Part shown: positions 22,650 through 31,363 of the stretch, piece by piece
Position numbering within the stretch: position 1 is the stretch's first letter
Layout of the letters: each line of letters begins with the position of its first letter
Assembly: GCA_002418625.1 (NCBI GenBank)
Contig: DIEM01000030.1
Location: forward strand, 1-40,561
Origin: Firmicutes bacterium UBA5774
GTDB lineage: Bacteria > Bacillota > Clostridia > Peptostreptococcales > Anaerovoracaceae
Reading direction: 5' to 3'
Length of the DNA stretch: 40,561 nucleotides
Notes under the pieces: model-generated
Databases searched by the model: none
The model's input: only the letters and a program-made list of their open reading frames with translations
Told to the model about the DNA's origin: nothing
Translations under genes and position numbers: made by a program

Positions 22650-24645
22650 GCTCGCCTTCCAATTCTATCGTTCTGTCTCGCGCCCTATTGAATCCAGGGA
22701 GTATGGCATTTCTTTCCAGCAATATCTTATAATCAAAACCGCAGTGACGCTCCTTCAGATAGAACCCCTTATTATGTCTTCCCTGCATATTAATTTGTAT
22801 AATGTCCATTGTTCTTAAAAGCTTATCTTTTCGATCCGTCAGCAGTAAAAATAATTCCAAATACCTGGCATAAGTCCATCCCTCTCCCTTATTGGAGGAA
22901 ACCGTTATTGTCCGGTCTGTTTTATCCAGAAGGTTTTCAAGCGTCAGCGCCCAGTCGTCATTAGCCTTTAACAGCGGCACATTTCCTCCGGATTCGATAA
23001 TATCAACATCATTAATGGCTTCTGCTTCCGCCCATATTGCTATGATCGCAAATTCCGTCAATCCGGCAAAAGGTCCCGGCGAAAGCGAAGCTGCAAGAGC
23101 TTCGGCAGCTCCTCTTTTTGATGGATCGCCGTAGAGATGCGCTATATTCATGCCTGTCCTTAAAATATTAAGGTTTCGCTTGAATTCATCCAAATTTTTC
23201 AAATCATCCGTATGCCCATATAAAATATATTCAACTTCATTTCTAAAAAAGTGACTTTCGCTGTCAAATTCCATAAGATTATTAGTCATATAGGTCATAA
23301 TATATCGGTCGACAAGGAACAGATTCCTGCCCTTTTTCATCAGAGACCTAATATTTTGGATTTCATCCATTGTTGGTATTTGAAATTCAATACTGTTCTT
23401 TTTGCCTCCAAATTCGTGTGAAGGAAGGCTTTGAAGTACAGAATCATTTTTCAAGGCACGACCCGTCGTATTGTCAATATCGCTTACAGCTTCTGAAGTG
23501 GCTGCGCCCGATCTGCTTATGGACTTAATGCCTTCAGATCGAAAAAGCGATTCGAAATCAAACTGATCTAAAAACGTTGCTTCAAGATCCCAATGATACC
23601 GTTGAATAAAGGCATCATCTGCTTCAAACACCGAGGAAGGCTGGCTTTCAAACGTTTTCAGCAATGCGATATTCTCATTAAAAGGCTGCACCCATTGGTC
23701 TGAATAACTGCTTTCCAATCTTTTCAGAAGATTCCTGGCTGGCCTCACTGATTCAAGAACTTCTTTTGCAGCGCCGCTATCGCATGATTCTTGATTGTTT
23801 TGAAAAAAACACTCTGCTGATTCGATCGCTTCCAGTAGCGATCCTGATATCCTTTTGATTCTTCCAACATTAAATAGTATTATTTCATCGTTCTTTCGAA
23901 TGGAAGCCAGCAAATAGGAAATATCAGCTAAATACACAGTTGATTCCTTAACATCAACAGACGGCTCCCCATATCCATTCAGTTCAGAAAGCAATCGTGC
24001 CTCGCACTTCTCGATTTCTGCTTGAGCCGTATCGATATTTTGAATCCAAGTCTTCAATTCGTTTAAATCTTTTACGATCGCCATGATTTTCCCCGTCAGC
24101 TCTGTCAAAAATATACCGGTACTCATCTCTCCCGCAGTCTGCTGGAACTTGATCAGGTCTTTAAACAAAACCCTGTATTTCATCTGCTCCGTAAGCTGAT
24201 CTTCAAATATTGACAAATCTATGATCGAATGTCCTTTTAGAGTGACATCGGCGCTGACTGCTGTAATAGCGAGAATATCGGCCGAGGGAAACTCCTCCTG
24301 ATCATTCTTTCTACAAACAATCAATTGTATATCGTTGAAAATATCGTTTTCCATGTTTAAAACCGAACCTTTAAATGCAAAAATGCCATAATCCTGTTTG
24401 AGCTGCCTATCGTATCCTGCCAGCACCGACCTGCCGGCAATATCGGCAGCCGCGCCAGCCATGCTCCTTCCCGCCGCGAATCCCGCCGCATTCACCAATG
24501 TACTCACGATGATCAGCATGCTTGCAAAGGTCATCGACAATAATACTGCTATCGCACCTTTTTTATTTCTGTAAATTTGCCCTATCCTCCTTTCTTGCGT
24601 CAATTGTCTAGCCATAAGACTGTTAAAAAGCGCTTCACTTTTCAA
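22639..24645 (-). CDS. DUF5702-type Tad locus protein (TadG-like)
   Basis: 668 residues. The N-terminus has RNKKG30 followed by AIAVLLSMTFASMLIIVSTLVNAA, a prepilin-like processing site and a single helix, as in TadG, but with Leu where Glu is usual at +5. AAADIAGRSVLAGYDRQLKQDYGIFAF is the part I link to DUF5702. The rest is a long extracytoplasmic region with helical segments (about 130-320) and a final domain. The start is TTG at 24645 after AAGGAAGG; the next Met (residue 11) has no ribosome binding site. Overlaps the tadE-like gene by 11 bp. Probably a surface-exposed or assembly component of the pilus. Confidence 0.75.
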   Translation of the reverse strand: MKSEALFNSLMARQLTQERRIGQIYRNKKGAIAVLLSMTFASMLIIVSTLVNAAGFAAGRSMAGAAADIAGRSVLAGYDRQLKQDYGIFAFKGSVLNMENDIFNDIQLIVCRKNDQEEFPSADILAITAVSADVTLKGHSIIDLSIFEDQLTEQMKYRVLFKDLIKFQQTAGEMSTGIFLTELTGKIMAIVKDLNELKTWIQNIDTAQAEIEKCEARLLSELNGYGEPSVDVKESTVYLADISYLLASIRKNDEIILFNVGRIKRISGSLLEAIESAECFFQNNQESCDSGAAKEVLESVRPARNLLKRLESSYSDQWVQPFNENIALLKTFESQPSSVFEADDAFIQRYHWDLEATFLDQFDFESLFRSEGIKSISRSGAATSEAVSDIDNTTGRALKNDSVLQSLPSHEFGGKKNSIEFQIPTMDEIQNIRSLMKKGRNLFLVDRYIMTYMTNNLMEFDSESHFFRNEVEYILYGHTDDLKNLDEFKRNLNILRTGMNIAHLYGDPSKRGAAEALAASLSPGPFAGLTEFAIIAIWAEAEAINDVDIIESGGNVPLLKANDDWALTLENLLDKTDRTITVSSNKGEGWTYARYLELFLLLTDRKDKLLRTMDIIQINMQGRHNKGFYLKERHCGFDYKILLERNAILPGFNRARDRTIELEGEHAY

Positions 24646-25090
24646 AAGCGGATCCTTCCTTGTCTTCCCAAAATTCCAAAACAGTCGTCAGGCCGTCGGC
24701 GACAAGATCCATGTTCCGCAGCAGTCTGCTCTCATCGAGAACCGTAAAGCAGCAGCTTTTGATATCTTCGGCTTGCGCCCCACTTTGCGGCGGATAGGAA
24801 TACATTCTGCGGTATTTGACCATTACCTTGCGGTACCATCCTTCACGACTATAGTGGATTCGGCCGTCATCAAGCTGCATGTCCATATCCGGATGCCTCA
24901 CCGTGCCAGCAATTGCTTCAGCGGCATACAAGGCGTTTTTATTGCAGCACGTCTTGATTTCCAGCATAATGTATTGATTGATTATGATATGGATCAAGCC
25001 GATCAGCGTTAAGCATATGACAGGATACAGAATTGCGCTTTCCGCAATCAACGACCCCTTCCGATTATTGGAGATCCTTCGCAAAAGCAT
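24635..25090 (-). CDS. tadE: TadE-like minor pseudopilin
   Basis: 151 residues from ATG 25088-25090, which shares one base with the flp stop (TGATG); a TTG one codon earlier is also possible. The class III signal is clear: NNRKG12 then SLIAESAILYPVICL, Glu at +5, one hydrophobic helix. The C-terminal part is extracellular with a Cys-Cys pair in IKSCCFTVL and another in IKTCCNKN. TadE proteins are minor pilins needed for Flp pilus assembly. Sequence similarity outside the N-terminus is low, as is usual. Confidence 0.8.
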   Translation of the reverse strand: MLLRRISNNRKGSLIAESAILYPVICLTLIGLIHIIINQYIMLEIKTCCNKNALYAAEAIAGTVRHPDMDMQLDDGRIHYSREGWYRKVMVKYRRMYSYPPQSGAQAEDIKSCCFTVLDESRLLRNMDLVADGLTTVLEFWEDKEGSAFEK

Positions 25091-25242
25091 CAAAACTCAG
25101 AAGTCATCAGTCGGTCGAATGTAGCAGTTATAAAATCTCCTATTCTTTCTCGAAAGAGCATCCCCAATCCGATCGCGATCGCTACCAGGATTGCGACCTG
25201 CACCATTTCCATTCCGTATTTGCTGTTTTTTATATATTTCAT
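25090..25242 (-). CDS. flp: Flp1-like type IVb pilin
   Basis: 50 residues from ATG 25240-25242, with AGGAG at 25248-25252. The sequence MKYIKNSKYG (leader) then MEMVQVAILVAIAIGLGMLF matches the small Flp1-like pilin type: short leader ending in Gly, hydrophobic helix, then RERIGDFI and a short tail. The prepilin peptidase would cut after Gly10. Position +5 is Gln, where type IV pilins nearly always have Glu; a Glu lies at +2. This would be the main pilus subunit. An in-frame extension upstream overlaps tadC and was rejected. It sits 11 nt after tadC. Confidence 0.8.
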   Translation of the reverse strand: MKYIKNSKYGMEMVQVAILVAIAIGLGMLFRERIGDFITATFDRLMTSEF

Positions 25243-25253
25243 ATATTCTCCTA

Positions 25254-26675
25254 TTAAATCGCCATCATTGCCGGCGATATCGTCACTATAACGAGAGCAA
25301 GCAGCAATATCATAAGTGGCAGGACCAATTTTGTGTCTGCTGTTCTGCCAAGCTCTTCCGCCATTTTTTTTCGTTTGTGCCACAGCATTGATCCTTCGGC
25401 TTCGAGTTTTTCTTCCAGCATGCTTCCTTTATTGATATTATCGCTGAAAATAGTTGAAAATCTAATAATTTCCTGTATGCCGCTCCGCTCGGAAAAATGG
25501 CGCAACTCCTTGTCCAGCGATACGTTCGAATTCTTGACCCGACAGTTGATGGCGGCCATTTCCGCATACAGTGGCCTGTCGTCTTCCGAATCATGGAGTT
25601 CATGATCGGCGGCAATTTTTGCAATCGCGGCAGATGATACGAGTCCCGCATTCAAAAGCAGGATGAACTTGCTGATGAAATCCGGAAAATCCCGTTCCAT
25701 TGATAATTTTTTCCGGTACGCTACTTTAGCAAGCGCACGATGCCTCCCATACCTGGTCATCACGATCCCAACAATAAATCCTGCCATTATGATCAGATCT
25801 CCATCGTTCCGCCCTCGGCGCCAACTCAATTTCAAACCTTCCGCCGTCTTTTGCGGAAGCATCACAGCGCCTCCCCCACAGCTGCCATTGATCTCCTCGA
25901 CTAAATCATCTATTCTGGCCACAATTAAATCGTTATAGCAATCTGCATCATCCGGTCTGACGACATTGATTTGTATTGCAGCCTCAGCTCTTGCTCCTTC
26001 AATTTCAAGAATGGCGGTCAGCAATACATGCACGGGAACATCCAGCGCCAGTGCATTTACGTCACCCTCTTCATTGACGGTCTCAGGTTTTGAGGTTTTC
26101 CAGCAAATACTGATTCCCGTTTCCTGATCATATTCCTGCAGCATCAACTTATGCGATACATGGTCTAAATCCTTGTTTTTCCCGATTATCCGATCCGGCA
26201 AAGTATCTGCATACTCTTCCAAAATAAGCATTTTATCGCCTTCGTCCAGCAGTTTTTCCCGTATTGCAAGTTCTACATTCCTGCAAGTCAGATTGGAACC
26301 GTGTCCGACCTCTGCTACAGCACGGATCCTTTTTATTCCGTCACCGTGCTCCGGCCTTTCGATCATCGGCGGGAGGCATTCCTGAAAAAAGTCAAAAGCG
26401 CCTGATACTATTGTCAGCGTAGAAAAAATTAACCACAAAGCCATGTATCTTCGCGTTATAGCGAGACGCTCGCGCTTTATCCGCTCTCCGTCGCATCCAT
26501 CTGAATAAATGGCTCCCAGTAAAACTGACAATTTTTCGAGATCGACCGTCAATTTTTCCGGTACTATTTTCAAAAGTAATTCTTCAAATGCATCCTTCCA
26601 ACAGATGTTTGTTCTTTTTACTGACAACAGTGCAGCCAGTATTGCCGCATTGATAACTACTACTAATATAATCAT
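25254..26675 (-). CDS. tadC: TadC-like type II/IV secretion F-domain membrane protein with a large extracytoplasmic insertion
   Basis: 473 residues; TadC is usually about 300. Helix 1 (1-18) and helix 2 (78-97) are followed by about 195 hydrophilic residues (98-290), then helix 3 (293-309), the T2SSF domain (about 318-450, with RDFPDFISKFILLLNAGLVSSAAI and a FSTIFSDNINKGSMLEEKL segment) and a final helix (453-473). Charge distribution suggests that the insertion faces outside. It forms the inner-membrane platform with TadB for the TadA ATPase. It begins 21 nt after tadB. Confidence 0.8.
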   Translation of the reverse strand: MIILVVVINAAILAALLSVKRTNICWKDAFEELLLKIVPEKLTVDLEKLSVLLGAIYSDGCDGERIKRERLAITRRYMALWLIFSTLTIVSGAFDFFQECLPPMIERPEHGDGIKRIRAVAEVGHGSNLTCRNVELAIREKLLDEGDKMLILEEYADTLPDRIIGKNKDLDHVSHKLMLQEYDQETGISICWKTSKPETVNEEGDVNALALDVPVHVLLTAILEIEGARAEAAIQINVVRPDDADCYNDLIVARIDDLVEEINGSCGGGAVMLPQKTAEGLKLSWRRGRNDGDLIIMAGFIVGIVMTRYGRHRALAKVAYRKKLSMERDFPDFISKFILLLNAGLVSSAAIAKIAADHELHDSEDDRPLYAEMAAINCRVKNSNVSLDKELRHFSERSGIQEIIRFSTIFSDNINKGSMLEEKLEAEGSMLWHKRKKMAEELGRTADTKLVLPLMILLLALVIVTISPAMMAI

Positions 26676-26696
26676 TCCGGCTTCACCGTTTTACTC

Positions 26697-27473
26697 TTAC
26701 ACCTCAATGTCATTGATTTTTCCGATCATGACAGATGCCGCTCCAACACCTGCAAACGCCACCGTCATGACGATCCTCCCCAACCATGTGTCATACAATG
26801 GCTGTATATAATCAGGCGACGTCATTTTCAGCATTCCAGTGACCAGAAACGGAAATATCGTCAGAAGCCGGCCCTCAAGCCTCTTTTGCGAGGTCATAAC
26901 TGCTATATCTCTCTTAATGGCTATTTTATCCATGATCATGTCCGAAGTTTTCATGATTATCCTGCTTATGTCCCCGCCTGTCTTTCGTGTCGTTAAATAT
27001 ACATCTGTGAAATTTTCAATTTCCGGTATTTTACAGCGTCTGGAAAATCCCGCAAGCATCACTTCTTCCGATTCGTTGCACGCTTGCATGCTGTTGATCA
27101 GCCTGGTCAGTTCCCGAACGATCATTCCATGCTCTCCATATAGGCGCCGCATGCTTTTATTGGCGTCTTCCAGCGCTTCACCCAGCATACGTCCTGCCGC
27201 TATGGAAACAGCCATAGCATAAAGTGCATCCTTGAATTGATAGGTCAGTTCCTGCTTTTTCATTCTTATTGACCAGTTTTTAATACGTTCAAGGTATATG
27301 ACCGGAAGCGATGCAAAAACAATCGATATCATTATGCTGTCGTAAAATACATAGGCAGCGGCAGCGAAGGCCAGCGCATATTTGAGCAAAAGCCCCAACA
27401 TCTCCTTTCCCTCTACCGGACTCACTTCCCAATTATTCCGGAGCTGCTTGCTTGGATGAAGGATCGCGATCAT
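26697..27473 (-). CDS. tadB: TadB-like type II secretion F-domain protein
   Basis: 258 residues. Two hydrophobic helices near 25-60, a cytoplasmic T2SSF domain (about 75-205, with YQFKDALYAMAVSIAAGRMLGEALEDA and LTTRKTGGDISRIIMKTSDMI) and C-terminal helices from about 207. The motif pattern is that of TadB. The start overlaps the tadA stop as ATGA. Platform protein of the pilus, partner of TadC. Confidence 0.88.
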   Translation of the reverse strand: MIAILHPSKQLRNNWEVSPVEGKEMLGLLLKYALAFAAAAYVFYDSIMISIVFASLPVIYLERIKNWSIRMKKQELTYQFKDALYAMAVSIAAGRMLGEALEDANKSMRRLYGEHGMIVRELTRLINSMQACNESEEVMLAGFSRRCKIPEIENFTDVYLTTRKTGGDISRIIMKTSDMIMDKIAIKRDIAVMTSQKRLEGRLLTIFPFLVTGMLKMTSPDYIQPLYDTWLGRIVMTVAFAGVGAASVMIGKINDIEV

Positions 27474-28684
27474 ATGACCATGCCTTTCATTTCGAGTTTC
27501 ATGGTATTGTGAAGCTTATTGCCCGTCCTTGCCAACACCCCCATTTGGCGCAAGCTTTCATCTGAGGATATAAATTTAAATTTAAATAATGGATTAAGTA
27601 TTATTTGACCATTTGATACTCCCTGAATTTCCGATATTTCCAGAACCTTACGGCTTTTATCGCTCATCCTTCCCAAATGTATCATTATATCGATGGCCGA
27701 AACGATCTGGCTCCTGATTGCGTCGATCGGATATGCCGCAGCCGACAGTGCCATGGCTTCAAGTCTGCTGATCATACCGGCCGGCGAATTCGCATGTCCT
27801 GTTGACAGAGATCCATCGTGTCCGGTGCTCATTGCCTGGATCATGTCAATAACCTCTTCCCCCCTCACTTCCCCAACGATTATCCTGTCCGGACGCATTC
27901 TTAGCGAAGTTTTTATAAGCTGGCGAACGGTTACTTCTCCTTTTCCCTGGACGTTGGCATTTTTTGTTTCCATTCTGACGATATTCTCAATTTCTGTCAG
28001 CTGCAGCTCTGCCGAGTCCTCGATCACGATCACGCGCTCCTCTTTCGGTATATAATTAGACAAAACATTCAAGAATGTCGTCTTACCGGAGCTCGTTCCT
28101 CCGGAAATGAATATATTGTAGCCGGCGACGACCAGTTTCTTCAGGAATTGGGCTGCTTCCTCAGTGACCGTGCCACTATCGATTAAATCCTCCATCGTTA
28201 TGCGCTGTCTGGGAAATCTGCGAATCGTCAATATAGGTCCATTCAACGCGATATTTCTGCATACGGCATTGATTCTTGAACCATCCTCCAGCCGTGCATC
28301 GACTATCGGATGCAGTTCGTTGATCTCGCGATGGACTTTTCCTGCAATTCTCCTGATAATTTCTTCAAGCTGCTCCACATTCTCAAAACGGACCTCGGCG
28401 CGTTCCAGTTTTCCGCTCCTTTCGATGAATACGTTATTGATGCCATTTACCATGATTTCATTTATTTCAGCGTTATCGGCAAGTGGCTGAAGCACATCCA
28501 GCTCCATGCGGGTTGCGTTGAAAACGCTGTTGATCAGGTTTTGCTTCATTCGATGCCCGCTCATACTGGTACGCTGGTCATGCAGCACATACTCTTCTAT
28601 GAGCTCCAGCACTTCATCATCACTGATTTTATTATTCCGGCTGTTTATTATTTTTCTGATGTCCTCAGTCATTTCTTTAAGCAT
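27470..28684 (-). CDS. tadA: TadA/CpaF-type pilus assembly ATPase
   Basis: 404 residues from ATG 28682-28684, overlapping tadZ by 8 bp and preceded by AAGGGGA; a start at 28744 is possible but lies deeper in tadZ. It has the N-terminal helical domain, LADNAEINEIMVNGINNVFIER, Walker A GGTSSGKTTFLNVL, the Asp box with ERVIVIEDSAELQL, Walker B MRPDRIIVGEVRGEE, and the His box GHDGSLSTGHANS. This secretion ATPase (CpaF family) powers both extension and retraction in Flp pili. The central engine of the operon. Confidence 0.95.
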   Translation of the reverse strand: MLKEMTEDIRKIINSRNNKISDDEVLELIEEYVLHDQRTSMSGHRMKQNLINSVFNATRMELDVLQPLADNAEINEIMVNGINNVFIERSGKLERAEVRFENVEQLEEIIRRIAGKVHREINELHPIVDARLEDGSRINAVCRNIALNGPILTIRRFPRQRITMEDLIDSGTVTEEAAQFLKKLVVAGYNIFISGGTSSGKTTFLNVLSNYIPKEERVIVIEDSAELQLTEIENIVRMETKNANVQGKGEVTVRQLIKTSLRMRPDRIIVGEVRGEEVIDMIQAMSTGHDGSLSTGHANSPAGMISRLEAMALSAAAYPIDAIRSQIVSAIDIMIHLGRMSDKSRKVLEISEIQGVSNGQIILNPLFKFKFISSDESLRQMGVLARTGNKLHNTMKLEMKGMVI

Positions 28685-29849
28685 TGGAAATCCCCTTGAG
28701 CATTTGTTTTGGAAGATGGTCGATTTCGCCTCCGCCAGTTTCAAATGAGACTTCTGCTTTCATTTCACCCTTCACCAGACGGTCACCGATTGCCTTAATT
28801 CCATCACCGAATACTCCGCTTATCGATATTTGAGTGATATTTGATTTTGCGTAAAAACTGCCGTCGTCTTCCATGATTCGCAATCTTGAGCCGTTCGCAG
28901 CGCTGTCATTACTGCCCTTGTTGATTATATTTACGATCTTGTTTGTCATTGTCTCCCCTCCCCTTGATTTGACATATTCATAATAAGTTCTGTTTTTCAA
29001 CGCGCTAACCGCAGTCTCATCCCCAATCAAATATGCAATTCTGCATTTTCCAAGTAAATATAGACTTTCTTCATTGATCGCGCCTGAAAAATCAATGAAG
29101 ACATATTCAAAATCTTCATTTTCTTCCAAATAGTCCAGAAAGCGTTCCAATTCCATAAGTGAGAGTGATTTCAATTCATTGCTTCCTTCTTCCGGATAAA
29201 AACCATGTACCTGCAACCGATCCTTGAACATGAAGCTTGAAGGCAAAACAGGACAAGAATTTGACCGCTCCCTGAATATATAATAGAGAAAATCGGATAT
29301 GGTTCTCGAACCGTCAAGAGCCTCGATAAAATACGCTTTTGTTGATGGAAAATCTTCGTAATTCAAGTACAGCACCTTTTTACCATATCTTTTTGAAATA
29401 TCCCTTGCGAGTCCAATCGATACGACAGTCTTCCCCGTTCCGGAGCCTCCGCTGCAAAAACCTGCATACTCAACTGGCCTTTGATTCTTGACATGGTATT
29501 TTGCACCGGCATTCAGGCTGCAGATATATCTTAATTCGCGCAAGATAACGGGCGCGGAATCGTATTTGAAAATCCTGTTTTCGCGCATCTCCGGATCTGC
29601 TGTTTTTTCCGTTGGCGGCTCGCTGATAAACACTATGATCCTGCTTTTATCCAGTTTGAATTCTTGAAATTCATCTTTAAATGCTTCATCAACGAGTATG
29701 TATCTGCAGCCCTTTACCTTGCCTTCATTGGTTTGCGAAATGCCGATGATCCGAATCGCGAATTCCGGCGCATTTCTGGCTAAATATCCTCCAATAGCCT
29801 TGCCGTACTCGATATCTTCCATAATGATCATGATTTCGATTTTCGTCAT
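28677..29849 (-). CDS. tadZ: TadZ/CpaE-like MinD-family ATPase
   Basis: 390 residues from ATG 29847-29849, with GAGGAG about 8-12 nt upstream. The first 115 residues look like a receiver-like fold lacking the full phosphoacceptor set. The second part is a ParA/MinD-type ATPase with the deviant Walker A CSGGSGTGKTVVSIGLARDIS (near 132-145), YLNYEDFPSTKAYF, and EYVFIDFSGAINEESL in place of the usual VD-hydrophobic-D motif. TadZ places the pilus machine in the cell. First gene of the operon. Confidence 0.88.
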   Translation of the reverse strand: MTKIEIMIIMEDIEYGKAIGGYLARNAPEFAIRIIGISQTNEGKVKGCRYILVDEAFKDEFQEFKLDKSRIIVFISEPPTEKTADPEMRENRIFKYDSAPVILRELRYICSLNAGAKYHVKNQRPVEYAGFCSGGSGTGKTVVSIGLARDISKRYGKKVLYLNYEDFPSTKAYFIEALDGSRTISDFLYYIFRERSNSCPVLPSSFMFKDRLQVHGFYPEEGSNELKSLSLMELERFLDYLEENEDFEYVFIDFSGAINEESLYLLGKCRIAYLIGDETAVSALKNRTYYEYVKSRGGETMTNKIVNIINKGSNDSAANGSRLRIMEDDGSFYAKSNITQISISGVFGDGIKAIGDRLVKGEMKAEVSFETGGGEIDHLPKQMLKGISNA

Positions 29850-29890
29850 CCTATCTTGATCTCCTCGAATTGGTAATATTTGGTATTTAT

Positions 29891-29920
29891 ATAATATCAC
29901 TACTGCCCTATGGATTTCAA
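29891..29920 (-). promoter_or_regulatory. Predicted Tad operon promoter
   Basis: Minus strand TTGAAA (29915-29920), 18-nt spacer, TATTAT (29891-29896), with TGA directly before it as an extended -10. Transcription would start near 29884, 35 nt ahead of the tadZ ATG. Confidence 0.6.
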
Positions 29921-29930
29921 TTCGCTAAAA

Positions 29931-29946
29931 ACGACATAATACGACA
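29931..29946 (-). promoter_or_regulatory. Direct repeat upstream of the Tad promoter (putative activator site)
   Basis: ACGACA-TAAT-ACGACA on the plus strand (TGTCGT-N4-TGTCGT towards the operon). The repeats are 10 bp apart, one helical turn, and end 10 bp before the predicted -35. This is the usual layout of a response-regulator or similar dimer site. No regulator gene is in the operon. Confidence 0.5.
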
Positions 29947-29948
29947 CG

Positions 29949-29978
29949 AAAAAAAACCGCGGTTTCTCCACGGTTTTT
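29949..29978 (-). terminator. Rho-independent terminator after pdp
   Basis: Stem AAAAACCG/CGGTTTTT (with an alternative AAACCGCGGTTT pairing), followed on the minus strand by eight T. It lies about 75 nt after the pdp stop and isolates the nucleoside genes from the Tad operon. A smaller hairpin built on CGATTT/AAATCG sits at 30012-30030. Confidence 0.75.
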
Positions 29979-30053
29979 CAATTCAACTGTACGCCTGTCT
30001 TAAATTTATTCGGCCGATTTCAAATCGACCTAAATATTCATGCGCAAATCAAT

Positions 30054-31358
30054 TCATACGATGATCGCTTTGATCAGCACGGGCATCTCCACGGCCTGGC
30101 CGCTTATGGAATACGCGTGCTCCATCATTTCAGAGGCGTCGCTGAGCTTCTGCTCATCATTGCCGTACACTGTTGCCAGCACGCTTCCCTTTACGATTTT
30201 ATCACCGACTTTTCGGGCCAAAATGATACCTGCCGCAAGATCGATATCATCCTCCTTCTTCATTCTTCCGGCGCCTGAATGCTGAGACGCCATTCCGATG
30301 ATTTTAGCGTCGATAGCGGCTAAAATACCGGTTTCCTTCGCTATAACCGACTTCTCATAGGCGGCTTTTGGAAAAAGCGAATAATTCGAGACAACAGCCG
30401 GATCTCCACCCTGCCCTGCGATAAACTGCTTCAGCTTCTCCAGCGCCTCGCCGGATTTCAGCTTTTCAAGCACCAGCTTCCTGGCTTCTTCCGGTGAAGC
30501 CGCCTTGCCTCCCAAAAATACCATATAAGCTGAAAGCTGCAGTGCCAGTTCGGTTATGTCCTCCGGACCATTTCCCTTCAATGTCTCGATCGCTTCGATC
30601 ATTTCCAGCGAATTTCCTATTGCCCGCCCAAGCGGCTGGCTCATGTCCGTTATGAAAGCTGCCGTCCTTTTTCCTGCTGCTTTTCCGATATCAACCATCC
30701 ACCTGCCAAGTTCCTCAGCATCCTCAATACGTTCCATAAAGGCTCCACTTCCGCATTTTACGTCGAGCACGATGGCATCGCTGCCGGATGCAAGTTTCTT
30801 GCTCATAATGCTGGATGTGATCAGCCCGATGTTGTCCACAGTCGCCGTCACATCCCTGAGCGCATATAATTTCTTATCCGCCGGGGCGATCTTAGCCGTC
30901 TGCCCGATAACTGCAAGGCCGACTTCATTGACGAGCCTGGTAAATTCTTCCGTTTCAATGGAGGTTCTGAATCCTGGTATCGATTCCATTTTATCAACAG
31001 TACCACCTGTGAATCCAAGTCCTCTTCCCGACATCTTGGCAATAGGCACACCGCAGGATGCGGCGAGCGGGCCGACAATCAATGTTGTTTTATCACCCAC
31101 GCCCCCGGTGCTGTGCTTATCCACCTTGATGCCCCGGATCGCCGACAAGTCCGCTACATCGCCTGACCGCTTCATTGCGTCTGTCATCAGATAAGTTTCA
31201 TCTTTCGATAGCTTCCGGAAATAAATCGCCATTAAAAGGGCTGATGCCTGATAATCCGGAATGACACCGTCTGTATAGCCTCTAATGAAATAGTCTATCT
31301 CTTCCTTGTCCAGGGCTCCGCCTTCTCTTTTCTTGAGAATGATATCATACATATTCAT
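30054..31358 (-). CDS. pdp: Pyrimidine-nucleoside phosphorylase
   Basis: 434 residues. Starts MNMYDIILKKREGG, has DYQASALLMAIYFRKLSKDET, the family signature SGRGLGFTGGTVDKMESIPGF, the phosphate-binding KHSTGGVGDKTTLI and SKKLASGSDAIVLDVKCGSGAFM. It splits thymidine, uridine and deoxyuridine into base and (deoxy)ribose-1-phosphate. The length and the KHSTGG loop fit Pdp/DeoA; substrate range (Pdp against strict thymidine phosphorylase) is not decided by the sequence. It follows deoB by 5 nt; deoB converts its sugar-1-phosphate product to the 5-phosphate. Confidence 0.96.
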   Translation of the reverse strand: MNMYDIILKKREGGALDKEEIDYFIRGYTDGVIPDYQASALLMAIYFRKLSKDETYLMTDAMKRSGDVADLSAIRGIKVDKHSTGGVGDKTTLIVGPLAASCGVPIAKMSGRGLGFTGGTVDKMESIPGFRTSIETEEFTRLVNEVGLAVIGQTAKIAPADKKLYALRDVTATVDNIGLITSSIMSKKLASGSDAIVLDVKCGSGAFMERIEDAEELGRWMVDIGKAAGKRTAAFITDMSQPLGRAIGNSLEMIEAIETLKGNGPEDITELALQLSAYMVFLGGKAASPEEARKLVLEKLKSGEALEKLKQFIAGQGGDPAVVSNYSLFPKAAYEKSVIAKETGILAAIDAKIIGMASQHSGAGRMKKEDDIDLAAGIILARKVGDKIVKGSVLATVYGNDEQKLSDASEMMEHAYSISGQAVEMPVLIKAIIV

Positions 31359-31363
31359 ATGCG

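Noticed and set aside
30556..31194. 212-codon plus-strand open frame antisense to pdp
   Set aside because: Shadow of a strongly conserved phosphorylase gene; no ribosome binding site.
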